From: Monocercomonoides exilis
Taxonomy: Eukaryota > Preaxostyla > Oxymonadida > Polymastigidae
Reading direction: 5' to 3'
Length of the DNA: 64,000 nucleotides
Assembly (NCBI GenBank): GCA_001643675.2
Contig: LSRY02000044.1
Coordinates: 186,001 to 250,000 of the forward strand
Shown here: piece by piece, positions 1-12,029 of the stretch
How the letters are laid out: every line of letters starts with the position of its first letter
Position numbering within the stretch: position 1 is the first letter of the stretch
Notes under the pieces: model-generated
Databases searched by the model: none
What the model was told of the DNA's origin: nothing
What the model saw: only the letters and a program-made list of their open reading frames with translations
Translations under genes and position numbers: made by a program

Positions 1-870
1 CATCATTTTCTTTTCGTGAAGGCATTAAAGGAAGGTTTGTTTTCATCAAAAAACCAGAAATTGGAAGAGGAAGAAGAAGAAGAAGACAGAAGAAGAAGAA
101 GAATAGGAAGACGAAGACGAAGAGGAAGAAGAAGAAGTGAAAGAAGACTTTTTATCATTTTCTTTAAGAAGTTTGTTGGTAATTTTGATTATATCGAAAA
201 GAAGAAGAAAGAGAAGGAGAAGATAAAGATTGCGTAAAACAGCGGACGAACGGAATGATGTGAAAAGGTTGCTTAATCGTTGTTCTGAGAGAGCAAGCAT
301 ATAAGGTGATTGATTATGAAGATGAGAGACGAAGAATAGGAAGGCAAAGAGGAAGAGGAAGACGATGAAACAAATTAACAAAATGAACACATTCTGAATT
401 TTGTGGAGAAAAAGAAGACTGAAAGGAAGAGAAGACGACTACGATAAAGACGAAGGAAACAAATATGAAAGAAGAGGAAGAAGAAAAATTATACGAGCAA
501 AAAATGGATTCGAAGACATTTTCAGCAGGAGTCGAATGCATTGTTGTGGTGCAATCGGAATAAGTCATATTTGAAAATCTCAGCAAACAGGAAAAAGTGA
601 AATCTTCGTGATGCAAAAGAAGAATATTATATCGCATCAGCGTTGTGGATGAATGAAATGTTGAAGCTTCAAACTGTTGCATGATTGAAATAGTTAAATT
701 TCGAATGACTAAGAAGAATAAGAGCATGAAGACTCAAATTCTATTTGATATTTGACATCTGTTATAAGCATCAAATGTTCTATATATTGAAATGCGAACA
801 AAATTGTTGTTCTGTCACTGTACACAATGAATCTCCATATAAAAATTCGATGAAAAAAATGCAGTTTCAG
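1..870. repeat. Purine-rich low-complexity tract
   Basis: The first 520 bases of the + strand are dominated by GAA/GGA/AGA units, and the stretch continues as AT-rich DNA to about 870. Open frames on both strands here (poly-Glu/Arg on +, poly-Ser/Phe on -) are what such a repeat produces by chance. I see no splice signals or family motif that would support a gene. Confidence 0.7.
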
Positions 871-1147
871 ATGCATTTCTGAAAGATGAATTATTATTCT
901 TTCATTTTCACTGATATTCCATCTCGGGCTGACAAATTATTTATGAAAAAAATCGTATTGGTTGCTATTATTGCAGCTTTTTTAATAGAAATAAAATGAG
1001 AATATGGTTCAAACACATTAATTGCTTTGCGCTTTGCTCACAAAAATATCCATATGAAAATTAATGCATATTTATTTTTGACACAATAAAATACAAAAAA
1101 TTATAAATACGTTCCATTTTCCTGAAAATATGTGAAATAAAAAATCT

Positions 1148-1266
1148 CGATCACAAAAGTGGTCACTAATTTTTCTTCAGATTTTGCAACAAACAGACAT
1201 AAAAAGATGTGGGGAAGCTGTCTGCGTGGAAATCTGAGAAAAAATTAGTGACCACTTTTGTGATCG
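1148..1266. mobile_element. MITE-like hairpin element, copy 1
   Basis: A segment of about 119 bases has near-identical terminal inverted repeats containing CACAAAAGTGGTCACTAA, beginning with CGATCAC and ending with GTGATCG. No coding capacity is present, as expected for a non-autonomous miniature inverted-repeat element. The terminus resembles the style of Tc1/mariner-like ends, but no transposase or clear target-site duplication was seen, so the superfamily is not assigned. Confidence 0.6.
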
Positions 1267-1362
1267 CCAGTCATTTACAAAAACACTTTTATTAAGGTTC
1301 TCATCAGATTTGATCCGTTGAACGATCGGAACTATTATAAAACTGAAAATTGAAATGACTGG

Positions 1363-1481
1363 CGATCACAAAAGTGGTCACTAATTTTTTCTCAGATTTC
1401 CACGCAGACAGCTTCCCCACATCTTTTTATGTCTGTTTGTTGCAAAATCTGAAGAAAAATTAGTGACCACTTTTGTGATCG
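1363..1481. mobile_element. MITE-like hairpin element, copy 2
   Basis: This is the mirror image of the element at 1148-1266, in opposite orientation, with the same terminal inverted repeats. It is part of the right arm of the 875-1754 fold-back, so it probably arose by duplication of the arm rather than by independent insertion. Confidence 0.6.
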
Positions 1482-1754
1482 AGATTTTTTATTTCACATA
1501 TTTTCAGGAAAATGGAACGTATTTATAATTTTTTGTATTTTATTGTGTCAAAAATAAATATGCATTAATTTTCATATGGATATTTTTGTGAGCAAAGCGC
1601 AAAGCAATTAATGTGTTTGAACCATATTCTCATTTTATTTCTATTAAAAAAGCTGCAATAATAGCAACCAATACGATTTTTTTCATAAATAATTTGTCAG
1701 CCCGAGATGGAATATCAGTGAAAATGAAAGAATAATAATTCATCTTTCAGAAAT

Positions 1755-2307
1755 TTGTCTGTAAGTGATTCTATTTTAATGAGTATTTTTTTGACTTTAT
1801 TTTTTATTTCATCATGGTTAATTGGTTTTTTCTCCATTATTATTAATTCGATCTATCTTTTTTTTGATTCTCTATTTTGACTTATTATTTCTTTGAATAT
1901 ACTCTGAACTTATCTTCATTGATTTTTAAAATTTATTTAAAAATTTATTCATCTGACTTTTGGATTTTATTTTTCATGTTTATCGTATATTGATAGCTAT
2001 TTATCGTGACACAACGTGCATTGAAGATGGAGAAAAAAAGATGAAAGCAAATTAACTCAATAATGAAGAAATGAATTTCTTTTTTAATTAAAAAAGATTT
2101 TTGGAGAATTAACAGTTCACTTGAAATGAAGTTTAATTTTTGTTGGATGAAGATGAAGAAAGAGAACATGACGATAGAGTTCAGAAGAATCAGAAGGAAA
2201 TATATTTTCTGAATGAAATCATAGCAAAGAGAAAAGAAACAGGAGCAAAACCATTTGAAAATTGATTCGCATCAGCTAATTAGCATATTCAAAAGGTGAA
2301 TGAATAA
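1755..2307. other. AT-rich spacer
   Basis: I see no convincing gene, RNA or repeat here. A 74-residue minus-strand frame at 1945-2169 is Phe/Ile/Leu-rich and looks like chance in AT-rich DNA. Confidence 0.5.
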
Positions 2308-2940
2308 AAAATCAACTTCTTCGTTGGAAGCACTTCTGTAAATGGCAGAGGAAATGATGTGTTCTTCAGTGGAAGCAGCATAACCCAATCCCCATTTGAG
2401 AATTGTGGTTCAACAACTCAAACAAAAAGAGTGTGGAATCAAGGAACTGCTGACAATGAAACTTTCAATGGCTGGCTCCCCCTCATTGCCCAGAACAAAA
2501 TTGCTGCCAACAATGGAACCGATGCTGATGTATGTGGAAGACCCCAAAAGACCCCATGTGCCGCCATCGAATATGCTCTCAACGGCTTCATATCCCTCCT
2601 CCAAGAAGCATCCCTCACCCCCTTCACCTCAACATTTGTTCCTCTTCAAGCACTCACCTTCAGTGCGATTGATTCCAAAATCACAGGAAATGACACAGAT
2701 TCCACCAACATCGCCTCCAGTAGTATTCCTCAACCATCTTCTTCTTCTTCTTTTTCTTTTTCATCATCTTCTTCTTCTTCTGCTGCTACTAATGCTTTTT
2801 CTCAAAAATCTTTTTCCTTTCCCCTCTCGTCCTTCCATTCATCTCATTCGTCTTCCCATTCTCGCCTATTCCCTTTTCGGTGGTATGTTTTCAACATCAG
2901 AGGAATGTGCGAACATTGCTTCATTTTTTTGCTTGAATGA
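2308..2940 (+). pseudogene. Beta-helix surface-protein relic
   Basis: The open + frame begins just after a stop near 2308 and has no suitable ATG. It encodes NGRGNDVFFSGSS followed, about 60 residues on, by DVCGRPQKTPCAAIEYAL. Both match the module boundary of the intact family at 26,265-35,360 and 56,453-63,457, where a G-[KN]-D/N-[VMI]-F segment ends one module and a CG-x(4-5)-PC motif starts the next. After about 110 recognisable residues the frame turns into Ser/Phe low complexity and stops. There is no signal peptide, membrane helix or kinase-like domain. I read it as a fragment of one module, truncated on both sides. Confidence 0.6.
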
Positions 2941-3122
2941 AGTTCAGTCGCACGACTTCAATGCTTTCATCATCATCTCAAACTTCTCCCCATTTATCGA
3001 AAGATTGTTCCATTTCACATTCCTCCTCTTCATCGTTTTCTTCCTCATATTAATCATAAGCCGCTTTTCCAAATAACACATCCACTAAATTATCTTCCTT
3101 ATCTCCCTCTTCGTTATCATAA

Positions 3123-6100
3123 TTTTCGTCTTTATTTTCCTCCTCTTTTTCTGCTTCTTCTGCTTCTGCTGCTTCAAATACTTCTTTTCCTCCTGCAACT
3201 TCATCATCCATTCCATCAAAGCAATTGCCTTCTCCCCGTTCTCCTTCAAAGAGAAGAAAGGCCATTCCATCTTCTTCTTCTTCCTCTTCCTCCTCCTCTC
3301 CTTCTTCTTCTCCTTCTCCTTCCTCTTCTCCCTCATCTTCACCCTATCCTTCCTCCACCCCCAGTTCCCCTCTGCCCCCTCACACCTCTTCTCCCCTTCG
3401 CCATCAGCTGTCTGCCTCAGACATCGTCGAAGGGAAAAGGCAAGTGCATGCACCGAAGATGTTAGACCTCGACTTCCGAAAGCCACACAGGGGAAAGCCA
3501 AAAAGAGGGAAGAAGACGATTGGGAAAGAGAATTCATTGTTTGCAGCGAGAGAGGCGAGGGAAGAAGGAGAAGAGAGAGAGGAGAGAGAAGAAAGAGGAG
3601 GAAATGGAATGGATAGCAATGGTGAAGGTGTAAGTGAAGGTGTGTCATCAGATAGAGACAAGATGGATGAAAGTGACTCACTTGGATTTCTGAGTGAAGA
3701 CGGAGAGTCTGCAAAGGAAGGGAAGAAAGAGGAAGAAGAAGAGGAAGAAGAGAATGAGAAGAAGAAAGAAGGAAATGAAAATGTAAATGACAATGAAGAT
3801 GTTAACAACACAGTGAGTGATTCAAACAAAGTCAGTGAAGAACAGCAAACTTACACAAAAGAGGAAGAAGGAAGCTCAAATTCACTCAATCTTCAGTCTT
3901 CTTCTTCTTCTTCCACTTCTTCCACTTCTTCTGTGGCAAACAAAACAGAATCGCCTGGAAAATCAGTCAGAACAGCTGCCTCAATACACGCCCCGAATAA
4001 ATTCTCGCCTCAAATCAAACTTTCGCGCAGGGCGAGAACAACAACACGCACATCGAAGTTGCTCAAAGCTGCAAATTTGCTACAGAACAATACAACATCT
4101 GCTTCTTCTTCTGCTTCTTCTTCCACCTCTGCATCGTCAAGTGCTGGCTTTCCAACTGCCTCTTTCCCTATATCAAATGCTCAAGCCAAGAATCCCTCTT
4201 CATCATCATCATCTTCTTCTTCTGTTTCACTGCTGAGCATTCCATCAACTGCATTTGGAAGAGCACTCAAAAGAAGCGGCGGGAGAAAAGCGCTTGCTGC
4301 CTTCAAGCGAACAGTTCGTATGAAGACGCACACAGGCTCAAGAATTGCTCCACCCTAGTTCAAATCAGAAGTGCTGGGGCTGACAAACAAGATGGGTGGA
4401 AGCAGCAATAATAACAGCAATAACAATAATAACAGCAAGAAGAAGAAGCTATTACGTGTGGGGATGTAGCAAGTGCCGCTGAATATTCCACACGGAAGGC
4501 CGCCGAAGATGAAGAGGAAGCGGATGATTACTGCGATTGGGTTGAATCAGCAGGGGAAGAAGAGTGAAGGATGTGCAAATGCAAATGCAACAGCGCAGAA
4601 TACGAGTCGTTTGGAATCAACTGTTGTAACATTGGCGAGAAAGAGGATAGTTTTGAAACAAAGAGAAGGAGAAGGAAAAGGAAAAGGAGAGAGAAAAGGA
4701 AAAGGAGAAAGAGAAAGAGAAGGGAAGAATAATTTATGCGTTTAAAGAGCTTCTTCCAGATGAATAGGAGTTTGGAAGACAAAGAGGAGCAAAGCGGAGA
4801 TAGAAAGCGAGCGTGAGAGGGAAAGGAAAAGCGAAAGGAAAAGCATTCCTATCAAAGACAAGTCCGACGATGAGTTCGTATGATGTACTGAGTGAGCTGC
4901 TTTCGAGAGAGCTGGAGCTGCTACATGTGGTAGATGGCAGCATCACATTTGACTCTTCTGTGTCTGACACGAGTGAGACAAGTGGAAGAAGTGGCAGAAA
5001 CATTGATGGAAATGAATATGACGAGGAAGTTTTTGATGAGGATGAGGAGGAGGAAGAAGAAGACGTGGAGTAAGACAGGATTCTCAGTGCAAAGATATTT
5101 TTGACAAGTACACGGTCCATTCGGCAGACACTGGAAAAGAGCAGATCTGTTTTTGAATATGACACCTCGAACACATGCAACTCGGTAAAAATGAGAGAAA
5201 ACAGCTGAGTTGAAGCAACATTTAATGCAGCTGAGATGAAAGAGAGGCAGAAGAAGGAGGCACTTACGAAGAAGAAGAAGAACATACTGAAGCTGACACA
5301 TGGAAGTATTATTCCTCTAATCAAGCCAGTCTTCCTTCTGCTGCCTTCAAATCTCGTTCAGGAAGAGGAAATCAAGGCAAAGACGCTCAAAAGAAAGATC
5401 TGACCGAGAGGGAAAGGGAAGAACATGTTCTATTTGTTCGAGATGAAGAGATGAAAGAGTGAGTGAACGGAGCAGGTGCAGCAGACACTGAAGAAGCAGA
5501 AGAAGACAGTGAAGATGATGACAATGACGATAGCGATGATAGTTACGTTAGCGGTGATGAAGACAGTTTGGATATAACACGATCTGCTGAAACATCAAAT
5601 GCCGATGAAACATAAAAGACAACAGAAAGAAAAGAAGACTTAACTTCACACCCTGCCCTGCGCTTCACTCCCAAGCAGCGAAAGATGCTTTCATCAGCAT
5701 CCCAAAAGAGCAATCAGAAGAAGTCGCATGTCACTTTCTCATACACCTTAACCATCGTCTGCGGAGAGCTCAGTCCAACCCATCTGCAGTTCACCTTTCC
5801 TTCAGCCAAGTCCACAAAGGAAAATGGAGAGAAAGAAGAAGACGAGAACTCAATTGGCTCAGAAGGCAGCAGAGAAGCCAGACAGCACCCGCCAGAAGAC
5901 ACAGCAATCACAGCTTGGCGGCTGTTTCTGTGTCACGAAGGCATCTTGCCTTGTCTGCCATCAGAGCAGCACTCGGCAGAGAATTGCAGGCACATCTCAG
6001 AGCAGCTGCGGGAAACAGGTTTGCGACGGCTTCTTCATGAGAGAGTTTGTCTAGCAAGACAGGTATGCCAATGCAAATGGAGAAGACGGAGGAGGAGAAG

Positions 6101-7735
6101 GAGGAGTGGATTACTTTGGGATTATCATTCTGTTTGGGAGGAAATGCAGACTGAAGACAGGGCTGGAGAAACTGTTTTGTGGTCGATGCAGCAGGTTGGG
6201 AAGAATGAAGGCGCTGCTTTGCTCCACTCACTCGGAAACGCGCTGTCTCATCTTTTCAGCCAACTTGGATCTCCTCTGCTTCCGAAGCCCATTACGATTC
6301 CTTCATCTCACGCTTGGGCAACGGGGGGAGTGTTGGAGAATGCTGCGAACTCGTTTCTGAATCTGCTGTGTGGCACGAGGCTGTTCAGTTTGGGGAAAGA
6401 AGATGCAGTAAGAGATACACAATTGGTGGAGAACATAAGAAATGAGATGAGTTTGTGGAGAGGAGAAGGAAGGGCAGCTGTGGAAGGATTGGACGCTGCA
6501 AATGGCGTGACGGAGCTGTTCTGCGAAGAGAGAAAAACATTTGGTACTGTGTCTGATGTGTAGAATAAGATCAATAGAAAGAATGATGAACATAATTCCT
6601 CTTTGAATGCAGTGGAAAGAGAGTCATATGCAATCAATGCGAATATTCTGCTTGACCCGCTTTTGTTTGCTTCGTCTGTCTTTTTCGAAGACCAACAACT
6701 TCTGCTGTCTACCTCAGAAAATACAATTTTAGTTCCTCCTCAAAGAACTACATATGTCCCATCCATCGGAGAAACTCTGCTCGAACTGACAAATCCATCT
6801 TTTCAGGTTGTTCCGCTGTGCATTGAGTATCCACAGAAAGGGGAGCAGCATTCGATTCTGCCTTCTTCTCTCGAGTTTTCATGAGCGCTTCTTGTCAACG
6901 TGTGTCCTCTCCATCTTTCTCATCCACTCACTTCTATCGTCCGCACTCTGCTTTCAAAGATGCTTTCAGTATCTTTCACTTCATCTTCCGTGTTCTCCAT
7001 CCCTTCTTTATTCACCTCCTTCGTCACTTCTTTGAAAATTCTAAGTCCACATCATCCTTCATCACAACACCTGCCATCATCTCATTCTCCACGCAGCCCC
7101 TCGGACCTTCTGCCGCGTTGTCCAATCGCCTGCTGCTTTGTCTGCTGGCCACGCGCACTGCACTCACTGCTGTTGCAACCGCTTCTCACAGGCTGATGGT
7201 GAAGAAGGAATTGCTCCACAAAATATCAGCCATATTCGAGACACACCATGTCCAGAAACCTTCTTCTTCTCCTTCAATGTTCATTTCTGCCTCTCTCATC
7301 CAGCGATTGGAGGTTGTTGGCGCTGCATTCGCACAAGCCACACCTTCCGCTTTTGCTTCTGTCCAGCAAACATCTGAGTCTCAGTCAACTTCATTGGCAC
7401 CGAATATAACAACAGATGCACTGGACCTGAGTGGATCTTCAAATTCTGCTGCTGATGAAGCTAATACAACTTCTGTTGGCATGCGATAAATGCATAAGGA
7501 ACAGCAAGTGGAAGAAGAGGAGAACTTCCCTATCAGATAAAGAAAGACTAATTCTCAGCAATTCTTCCACATCAGCTTCAGACAAGCGTCACCTCCTCTC
7601 AGTTACCTCTCTCTTCTCTTTCGCAATCTCCCTCTCCTTTTCCCTCTTCTCCGTCATTCACATCAAAAAATTCTCCATCCTTAGTTTTCCTCCCTTTTCC
7701 TTCGACTCATTCTCTCCCACTTCAGAGTCGTGAAC
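3123..7735 (+). pseudogene. Large decayed gene with many stops
   Basis: Coding-like sequence runs along the + strand for about 4.6 kb but is interrupted throughout. One frame is open from 3123 to 4358 (Ser- and Glu-rich, with a basic segment near 4020-4350). It continues past a TAG and a second TAG at about 4467 to 4745. A shifted frame resumes at 4813 (SSYDVLSELLSRELELL, then an acidic run) and passes TAA and TGA codons to about 5,399. The first frame then returns from about 5,400 through TGA and TAA to 6563 and 6603-6884, and shifts again to end near 7489. A possible in-frame 69-base intron lies at 6544-6612. Stops of all three kinds plus frame changes point to decay, not an altered code. 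A short Cys-rich stretch (about 5,920-6,060, second frame) could be a zinc-binding remnant. I do not recognise the parent protein, and it may be two adjacent relics. Confidence 0.5.
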
Positions 7736-8260
7736 GGGTATCTTTTACTTTTTCTTTTCTCCCCCATCTGGAGCAATTCCTGAGAATTCTACGACACGAA
7801 GTCTATTTTTTCAAAATTCTTTCTTTTTTTCAAAGGATATTCTTTCATCTTCACCTGCAACTGTCCTCCTTGCTCTGCTTTTGTTACAGCTACCATCTGA
7901 TTCATCATCGTAGTCATCATCATCATCTTCTTCTTCTGATCGTATTTCTTCATTTTTTGCATCTTCATAAGTGATAATAGCAGAAATAAAAAAGAATAGA
8001 ATTTATGAAGAAAAGAAACTAGTTGAAGATGAGAAGATGATTGTTTAGTGAATGAAGAGAATGAAGATAAAGAGAAAGATAAATTTATTAAAAACAGAAT
8101 ATTATGAATGGAATTTGGATTTAATAAAATTGAAGAGATTTTAAAAGAAAAAAGGATAATATGGAAAAGGAGAAAAGTTGGAAGAGAAGACTTCAACGAG
8201 CAGTAAAAGAACGCTAAAACGGAGAAATAATCAATTGTAATTTATCTGAATCATTCCGTC
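7736..8260. other. Low-complexity AT/pyrimidine-rich spacer
   Basis: TTC/TCA-rich and AT-rich sequence. The minus-strand frame at 7789-8196 is Ser/Phe/Lys-rich low complexity with no domain. No gene is supported. Confidence 0.4.
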
Positions 8261-8269
8261 TGCTGCTTC

Positions 8270-9082
8270 TTTTTCATGGGTGTCCTTAAGCACAGCAACA
8301 AACAGCAGGGAAGGGATGTAAGATGCGATGCTTCGGAGAGCTAATCGATGGTTGGGAAGCCACTTGGAAGTGCCAGAGAGTGCGCAGTCGCTTTGTCAAA
8401 GCGAGGCAATGTTAATCTCACAAAAGTCAGAGCTGATGGTGATGCTGCAGGCAAAGGTGATATTCGGGACAGGCTGATCTGTTGCAGGTGAACAAGCAGC
8501 TGTCGATATGTTCACAGTTGTTCGCCTCTGAACTGGTCGAAAGAAATGGTAGTGAAGAAGGAGAACATCATGCTGAAGAAGCTTGTTGACTTATTTAAAA
8601 CAGAAAGATGAAAATAACACGCTGAATCATTCAGTGGATAAATAGTGGTGATGAGATGCTCAACGAAGAAGCTGATGCTATTATTGAAAAACCAGCAGAG
8701 GCTAGGCAGGACGTAGGGTGGAGAGGTTGGCGTGGGAGAGGAAGAGGGAGGAAGCGGGGAGAGCACGAATAGCAGGGCAGGTGAGGTGGAGGGAATGGAC
8801 AGATATCCTGGAGAGGCGAAGGGTTCCTCGGGAAACACAAAGGAGTGTGGAGTTGAGGTAAACAGGCTTGTCGGCTTCGGAAAAGAGGGAGGAGAACACA
8901 GCAAGGTATCCGTCGAGGAAGGAGAAGAGGGAAGAGTAAGCAGATGCGAAGGAGGAGGGGAAGGAGAACTGGCAGTTGGTGAGGATACAGGTGTTGAGAA
9001 AGGTGACAACAGCAGAGCATCTGAGGAGGAAGACATCCAAATGTATTTAAAAGACGAGGAAGAGGATGGAAGACAGAGATAG
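8270..9082 (+). pseudogene. Possible gene relic, acidic Gly-rich frame
   Basis: Short coding-like pieces on the + strand (for example QVNKQLSICSQLFASELVE near 8,487) are broken by stops. They are followed by a 116-residue open frame at 8732-9082 rich in Gly and Glu. GC content is higher than the flanking DNA, as in the other relics to the left. The opposite strand is also open (8512-9204) but reads as Ser/Pro low complexity. No family is recognisable, and the stretch may simply be a GA-rich repeat. Confidence 0.25.
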
Positions 9083-9932
9083 AGAAAGATGAAAAAGTGC
9101 AAGTGAAGATTTTCGTTTAATGGAAGCATTTTTTGCGCAAAAAATGAAAATTCACAAATTGTGTTGTTCAATTTTTTAAATAGTGATTTTTTTTTTATTA
9201 TCATCTGTCACTTCTTTTGACGAATAAATCAACAAAAGTTCTTTTTTGTATTATTTGTTGTAAAATCGAAATAAACTGCAAACTGTGAATTTCTTGTGAA
9301 ATATCCTGCATAACAATCATATTTTTGTTTTTGTGTTTTCGATAATTGTTTTTTTCAACGTATTTATTTGGATCTTCAACATCTATTTTGAAATTTCTTT
9401 TCAATAACATTATTTAGCATTCTTCATTTAAGAAATTGATTTATTGAGTATTGAAACAATCATTATCATGCTTCTCAAACAAGATAACTTATGTTTTATA
9501 ATGTTTATTGAATTTTCGAGTTTTTTTTTTTTTTTGAAATTATTTTTATTTTATGATATTTGTAATAACATAAATTGGAAACAAATTAAAAACGACAAAT
9601 AATTAATAATGATAATATTTTAAACTATATTTTTATCAAAATATTAATAAAAATTTTCTAATAAACCCCACCCTTAATAAAAAATTATAATGATCAAACT
9701 TTGTAATTTTTTATGATATCAAAAAAAATCACCCACATGAAATGTTATTTGTGCTTCGAAAGAAAAGGAAAATGCATATCTGCTTCGGTGAGCAGTCATT
9801 TATCTCAGCGAGCTTTAATTGAGGTGAAAACAGTGTTCAAGAAAGAAAAAACAACAAACGAAAGAAAAACTTTTGATAACCAAATCAAACCAACAAACGC
9901 TTTTTCGTTGTCAAGTACTACAATAGAATTAT
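9083..9932. other. AT-rich spacer with dispersed-repeat end
   Basis: Very AT-rich sequence. Its right part (about 9,510-9,735) resembles 53,240-53,445, including the terminal motif annotated at 9707-9735. A + frame at 9713-10,210 starts inside this repeat and overlaps a hydrophobic frame, and I do not support it as a gene. Confidence 0.45.
9707..9735 (+). repeat. Dispersed terminal motif, copy A
   Basis: The minus strand reads TGGGTGATTTTTTTT followed by GATATCATAAAAAA. The same 29 bases occur at 53,417-53,445 in the same orientation and at 49,282-49,310 in inverted orientation. Similarity to the 53 kb copy extends upstream (tgatcaaac block and AT-rich sequence). It behaves like the end of a dispersed element. 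Confidence 0.55.
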
Positions 9933-10241
9933 TTGAAAAAAGGCATGTTATTGTTCGAGATTGTTCTGTTTTTGATTCGATTTCTTTTTTTAATAATTTT
10001 TCTTGTTATAAATGCAATAATTCTTTGTTGGGGAAAGGTTTTGGTGGTTTCAATTGTTGCGGTGTTTGTGATGCTTTTGGTTTTTGTAATATTTCAAACA
10101 ATTCTTTTCAAGATTTTTCCTTTAATTCTTCTGATTCTTGCTGTTCTTCAACATTTTACACATTACGAGGCATCATTGTACATGCTCAGCCAACTTCATA
10201 TAGGGTTTGAGGTTGAACATGACAACAGGCAATATATATGA
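9933..10241 (+). CDS. Hydrophobic small ORF, doubtful
   Basis: A 102-residue frame is almost entirely Ile/Leu/Val/Phe, with three stretches long enough to span a membrane, and ends in a polar tail (IGFEVEHDNRQYI). The DNA is T-rich, which favours such frames by chance, and an overlapping frame is open over the same bases. No homologue comes to mind. It could be a small membrane protein, but I lean towards chance. Confidence 0.15.
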   Translation: MKKGMLLFEIVLFLIRFLFLIIFLVINAIILCWGKVLVVSIVAVFVMLLVFVIFQTILFKIFPLILLILAVLQHFTHYEASLYMLSQLHIGFEVEHDNRQYI

Positions 10242-10365
10242 AAGCGGTTGTTTTCATATACGGACTTGGATACGGCCTGTTGCCTCCCAGGTGCGCGATT
10301 TAAACAATTATTGTTATTCAAAAAACAACTCAGATTGTGATAAACACTTATCAATAAATATTGTT

Positions 10366-10489
10366 TTCTCTTCTCTTCTCTTCTCTTCTCTTCTCTTCTC
10401 TTCTCTTCTCTTCTCTTCTCTTCTCTTCTCTTCTCTTCTCTTCTCTTCTCTTCTCTTCTCTTCTCTTCTCTTCTCTTCTCTTCTCTTCT
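10366..10489 (+). repeat. (TTCTC)n pentanucleotide microsatellite
   Basis: About 25 perfect tandem copies of TTCTC, flanked by irregular T-rich sequence. The Ser/Leu/Phe frames that cross it (10,207-10,644 and 10,361-10,600) are products of the repeat. Confidence 0.95.
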
Positions 10490-11640
10490 TTCATCTTTTC
10501 ATATCTTTTTTCAGTGTTGACCTTTCTTTTTGTCTTTGTTTTTGTACACTTATCCCTATCCTTTCCTTTTTATCTATCTTCTTTCCTTTTTTTCTTTTAA
10601 TATTTATAATGAACTCAACTTGTTCTTTTTTAGTTTTTTTCTAAATTTTCGTCATAAAGTTTTTCAATCACCTTTCCCAAACAATTTCCTTTTTCTCTTA
10701 TTCTTTTTGTTTTCGTTTGTTTTGTTTCTGAAAGTCTCCACAATAATTGTTTTTTTTCATTTTTTATTTCATTTTTTCAGTTTCTCGTTATTTTCCAAAA
10801 ATTTTTTCCTTCATTTATTTTCATCCCCATTTTTTTTTTAATTTTCAATTATCATTGACCTTTATCTGTAAGTCTTTATTTTTTCCTTCTCTTTCACTTT
10901 ATTTTCTTTTTTTATATCCAAATTTAATGTTTTTTATCCAAACATCTAATATCCAATTTTTCATTTGTAATCTGGCGTAAAATATGGACTTTCAAGCTTT
11001 TTATGCACTCCCTATTGAAATATTTTTTATTGCATATTTGTAAGGATTTCACAAAGTTGAACAAAGCAATCCATATTTTTCGGGCGGAGCATTCTTCGTT
11101 CAAATGTTATTGAACTTTTATTAGTTTTGATCATTTCCCACAAAAGATCAAAATCTTGATTCTTTCTAAAAACGATGAAAAATAAAAAATCCTTAATTCA
11201 AAAACATATTTTCACTTTTATTTGTCACGAAAACGATTCAAAAAGTTTGGAAATTATGAAAAAATTTCAAAATAAATAATTAGTGGGATATGATCTATCA
11301 AAATATTTCGCACAATTACCTGTGCTTTTATAAGGAAGCAAAGAAATGTGAAATAAAATAAAATGAAAGTCAATTTTCGTCAAAAATATCAGAACGAGCA
11401 GAAAGCAACAATCACAACATTCTCTGTTTCAGTGATTGATCTTTTCATTTCACTGTCATTTGATTCATATGGTATTGGCGCCAAGCGGTAATTCCTTCAT
11501 TACCTACATATCCTCTTCACATTTCAACTTTTTACATGAAAAACCCCTGTTCCTTTTGCGCTTTCACCAATTTAGGAGGGAATTTTTGGTTGGTCGACCT
11601 TTCTGATCCAAATATGGATGTCGTGTTTATGCTTCCGATG
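10490..11640. other. T-rich spacer, nothing recognised
   Basis: Strongly T-rich to about 10,980, then mixed AT-rich DNA. Open frames here are Phe/Leu/Ser-rich. I find no splice-consistent exon, repeat or RNA. Confidence 0.5.
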
Positions 11641-11672
11641 GAGCTTCTGTCCTATATGAATGTTATTTCTCT

Positions 11673-11882
11673 TTAAAAGTTTTGCAGAAAAAACATCTTA
11701 TCAATCGTCTCTTCTTTAAGAATCTTCAAATTCTTCATCTTCTTCATAATCTTTCTCTTTATCCTCCCCTTCTTCTTCGCAATACGCAACAAACATCTTC
11801 TTTTCGCCATTTCAGATGCAAAGAAAAGGGGTAAGTCAGATGCATCGATATCGGAGGATGAATATTCTACACTTCCTCTCAC
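11673..11882 (-). pseudogene. Small gene fragment, minus strand
   Basis: A 69-residue frame has a plausible composition: an N-terminal acidic stretch (YSSSDIDASDLPLFF) followed by a strongly basic Lys/Arg segment. Coding-like sequence continues upstream on the minus strand but meets a TGA within about 15 codons. It could be the last exon of a small gene or a relic. Its function cannot be told. Confidence 0.25.
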
Positions 11883-12029
11883 ACTTCATACCCACAGATT
11901 GCTGACGATGACTGCTTCATTTCCGTGGGAATGAATGATGAACATTATCAAATTTTTTTGAAGATTTTTATTGCCAGATGCAGGAGGAATTTATGCAAGT
12001 CAAAAGAGGCCATCACAATGAGCTCGAGA

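Larger units (their letters stand above)
875..1754. repeat. Fold-back inverted repeat, 402 bp arms
   Basis: Bases 875-1276 read on the minus strand as 1353-1754, with no mismatch noticed by eye, and a spacer of 76 bases (1277-1352) separates the arms. Paired positions sum to 2629 throughout, so there are no indels. Homology stops abruptly at both ends. Inside each arm sits a smaller hairpin element (1148-1266 and 1363-1481), so this is a nested inverted repeat. It could be a fold-back transposable element, an inverted duplication around a MITE, or an assembly hairpin. Confidence 0.85.
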
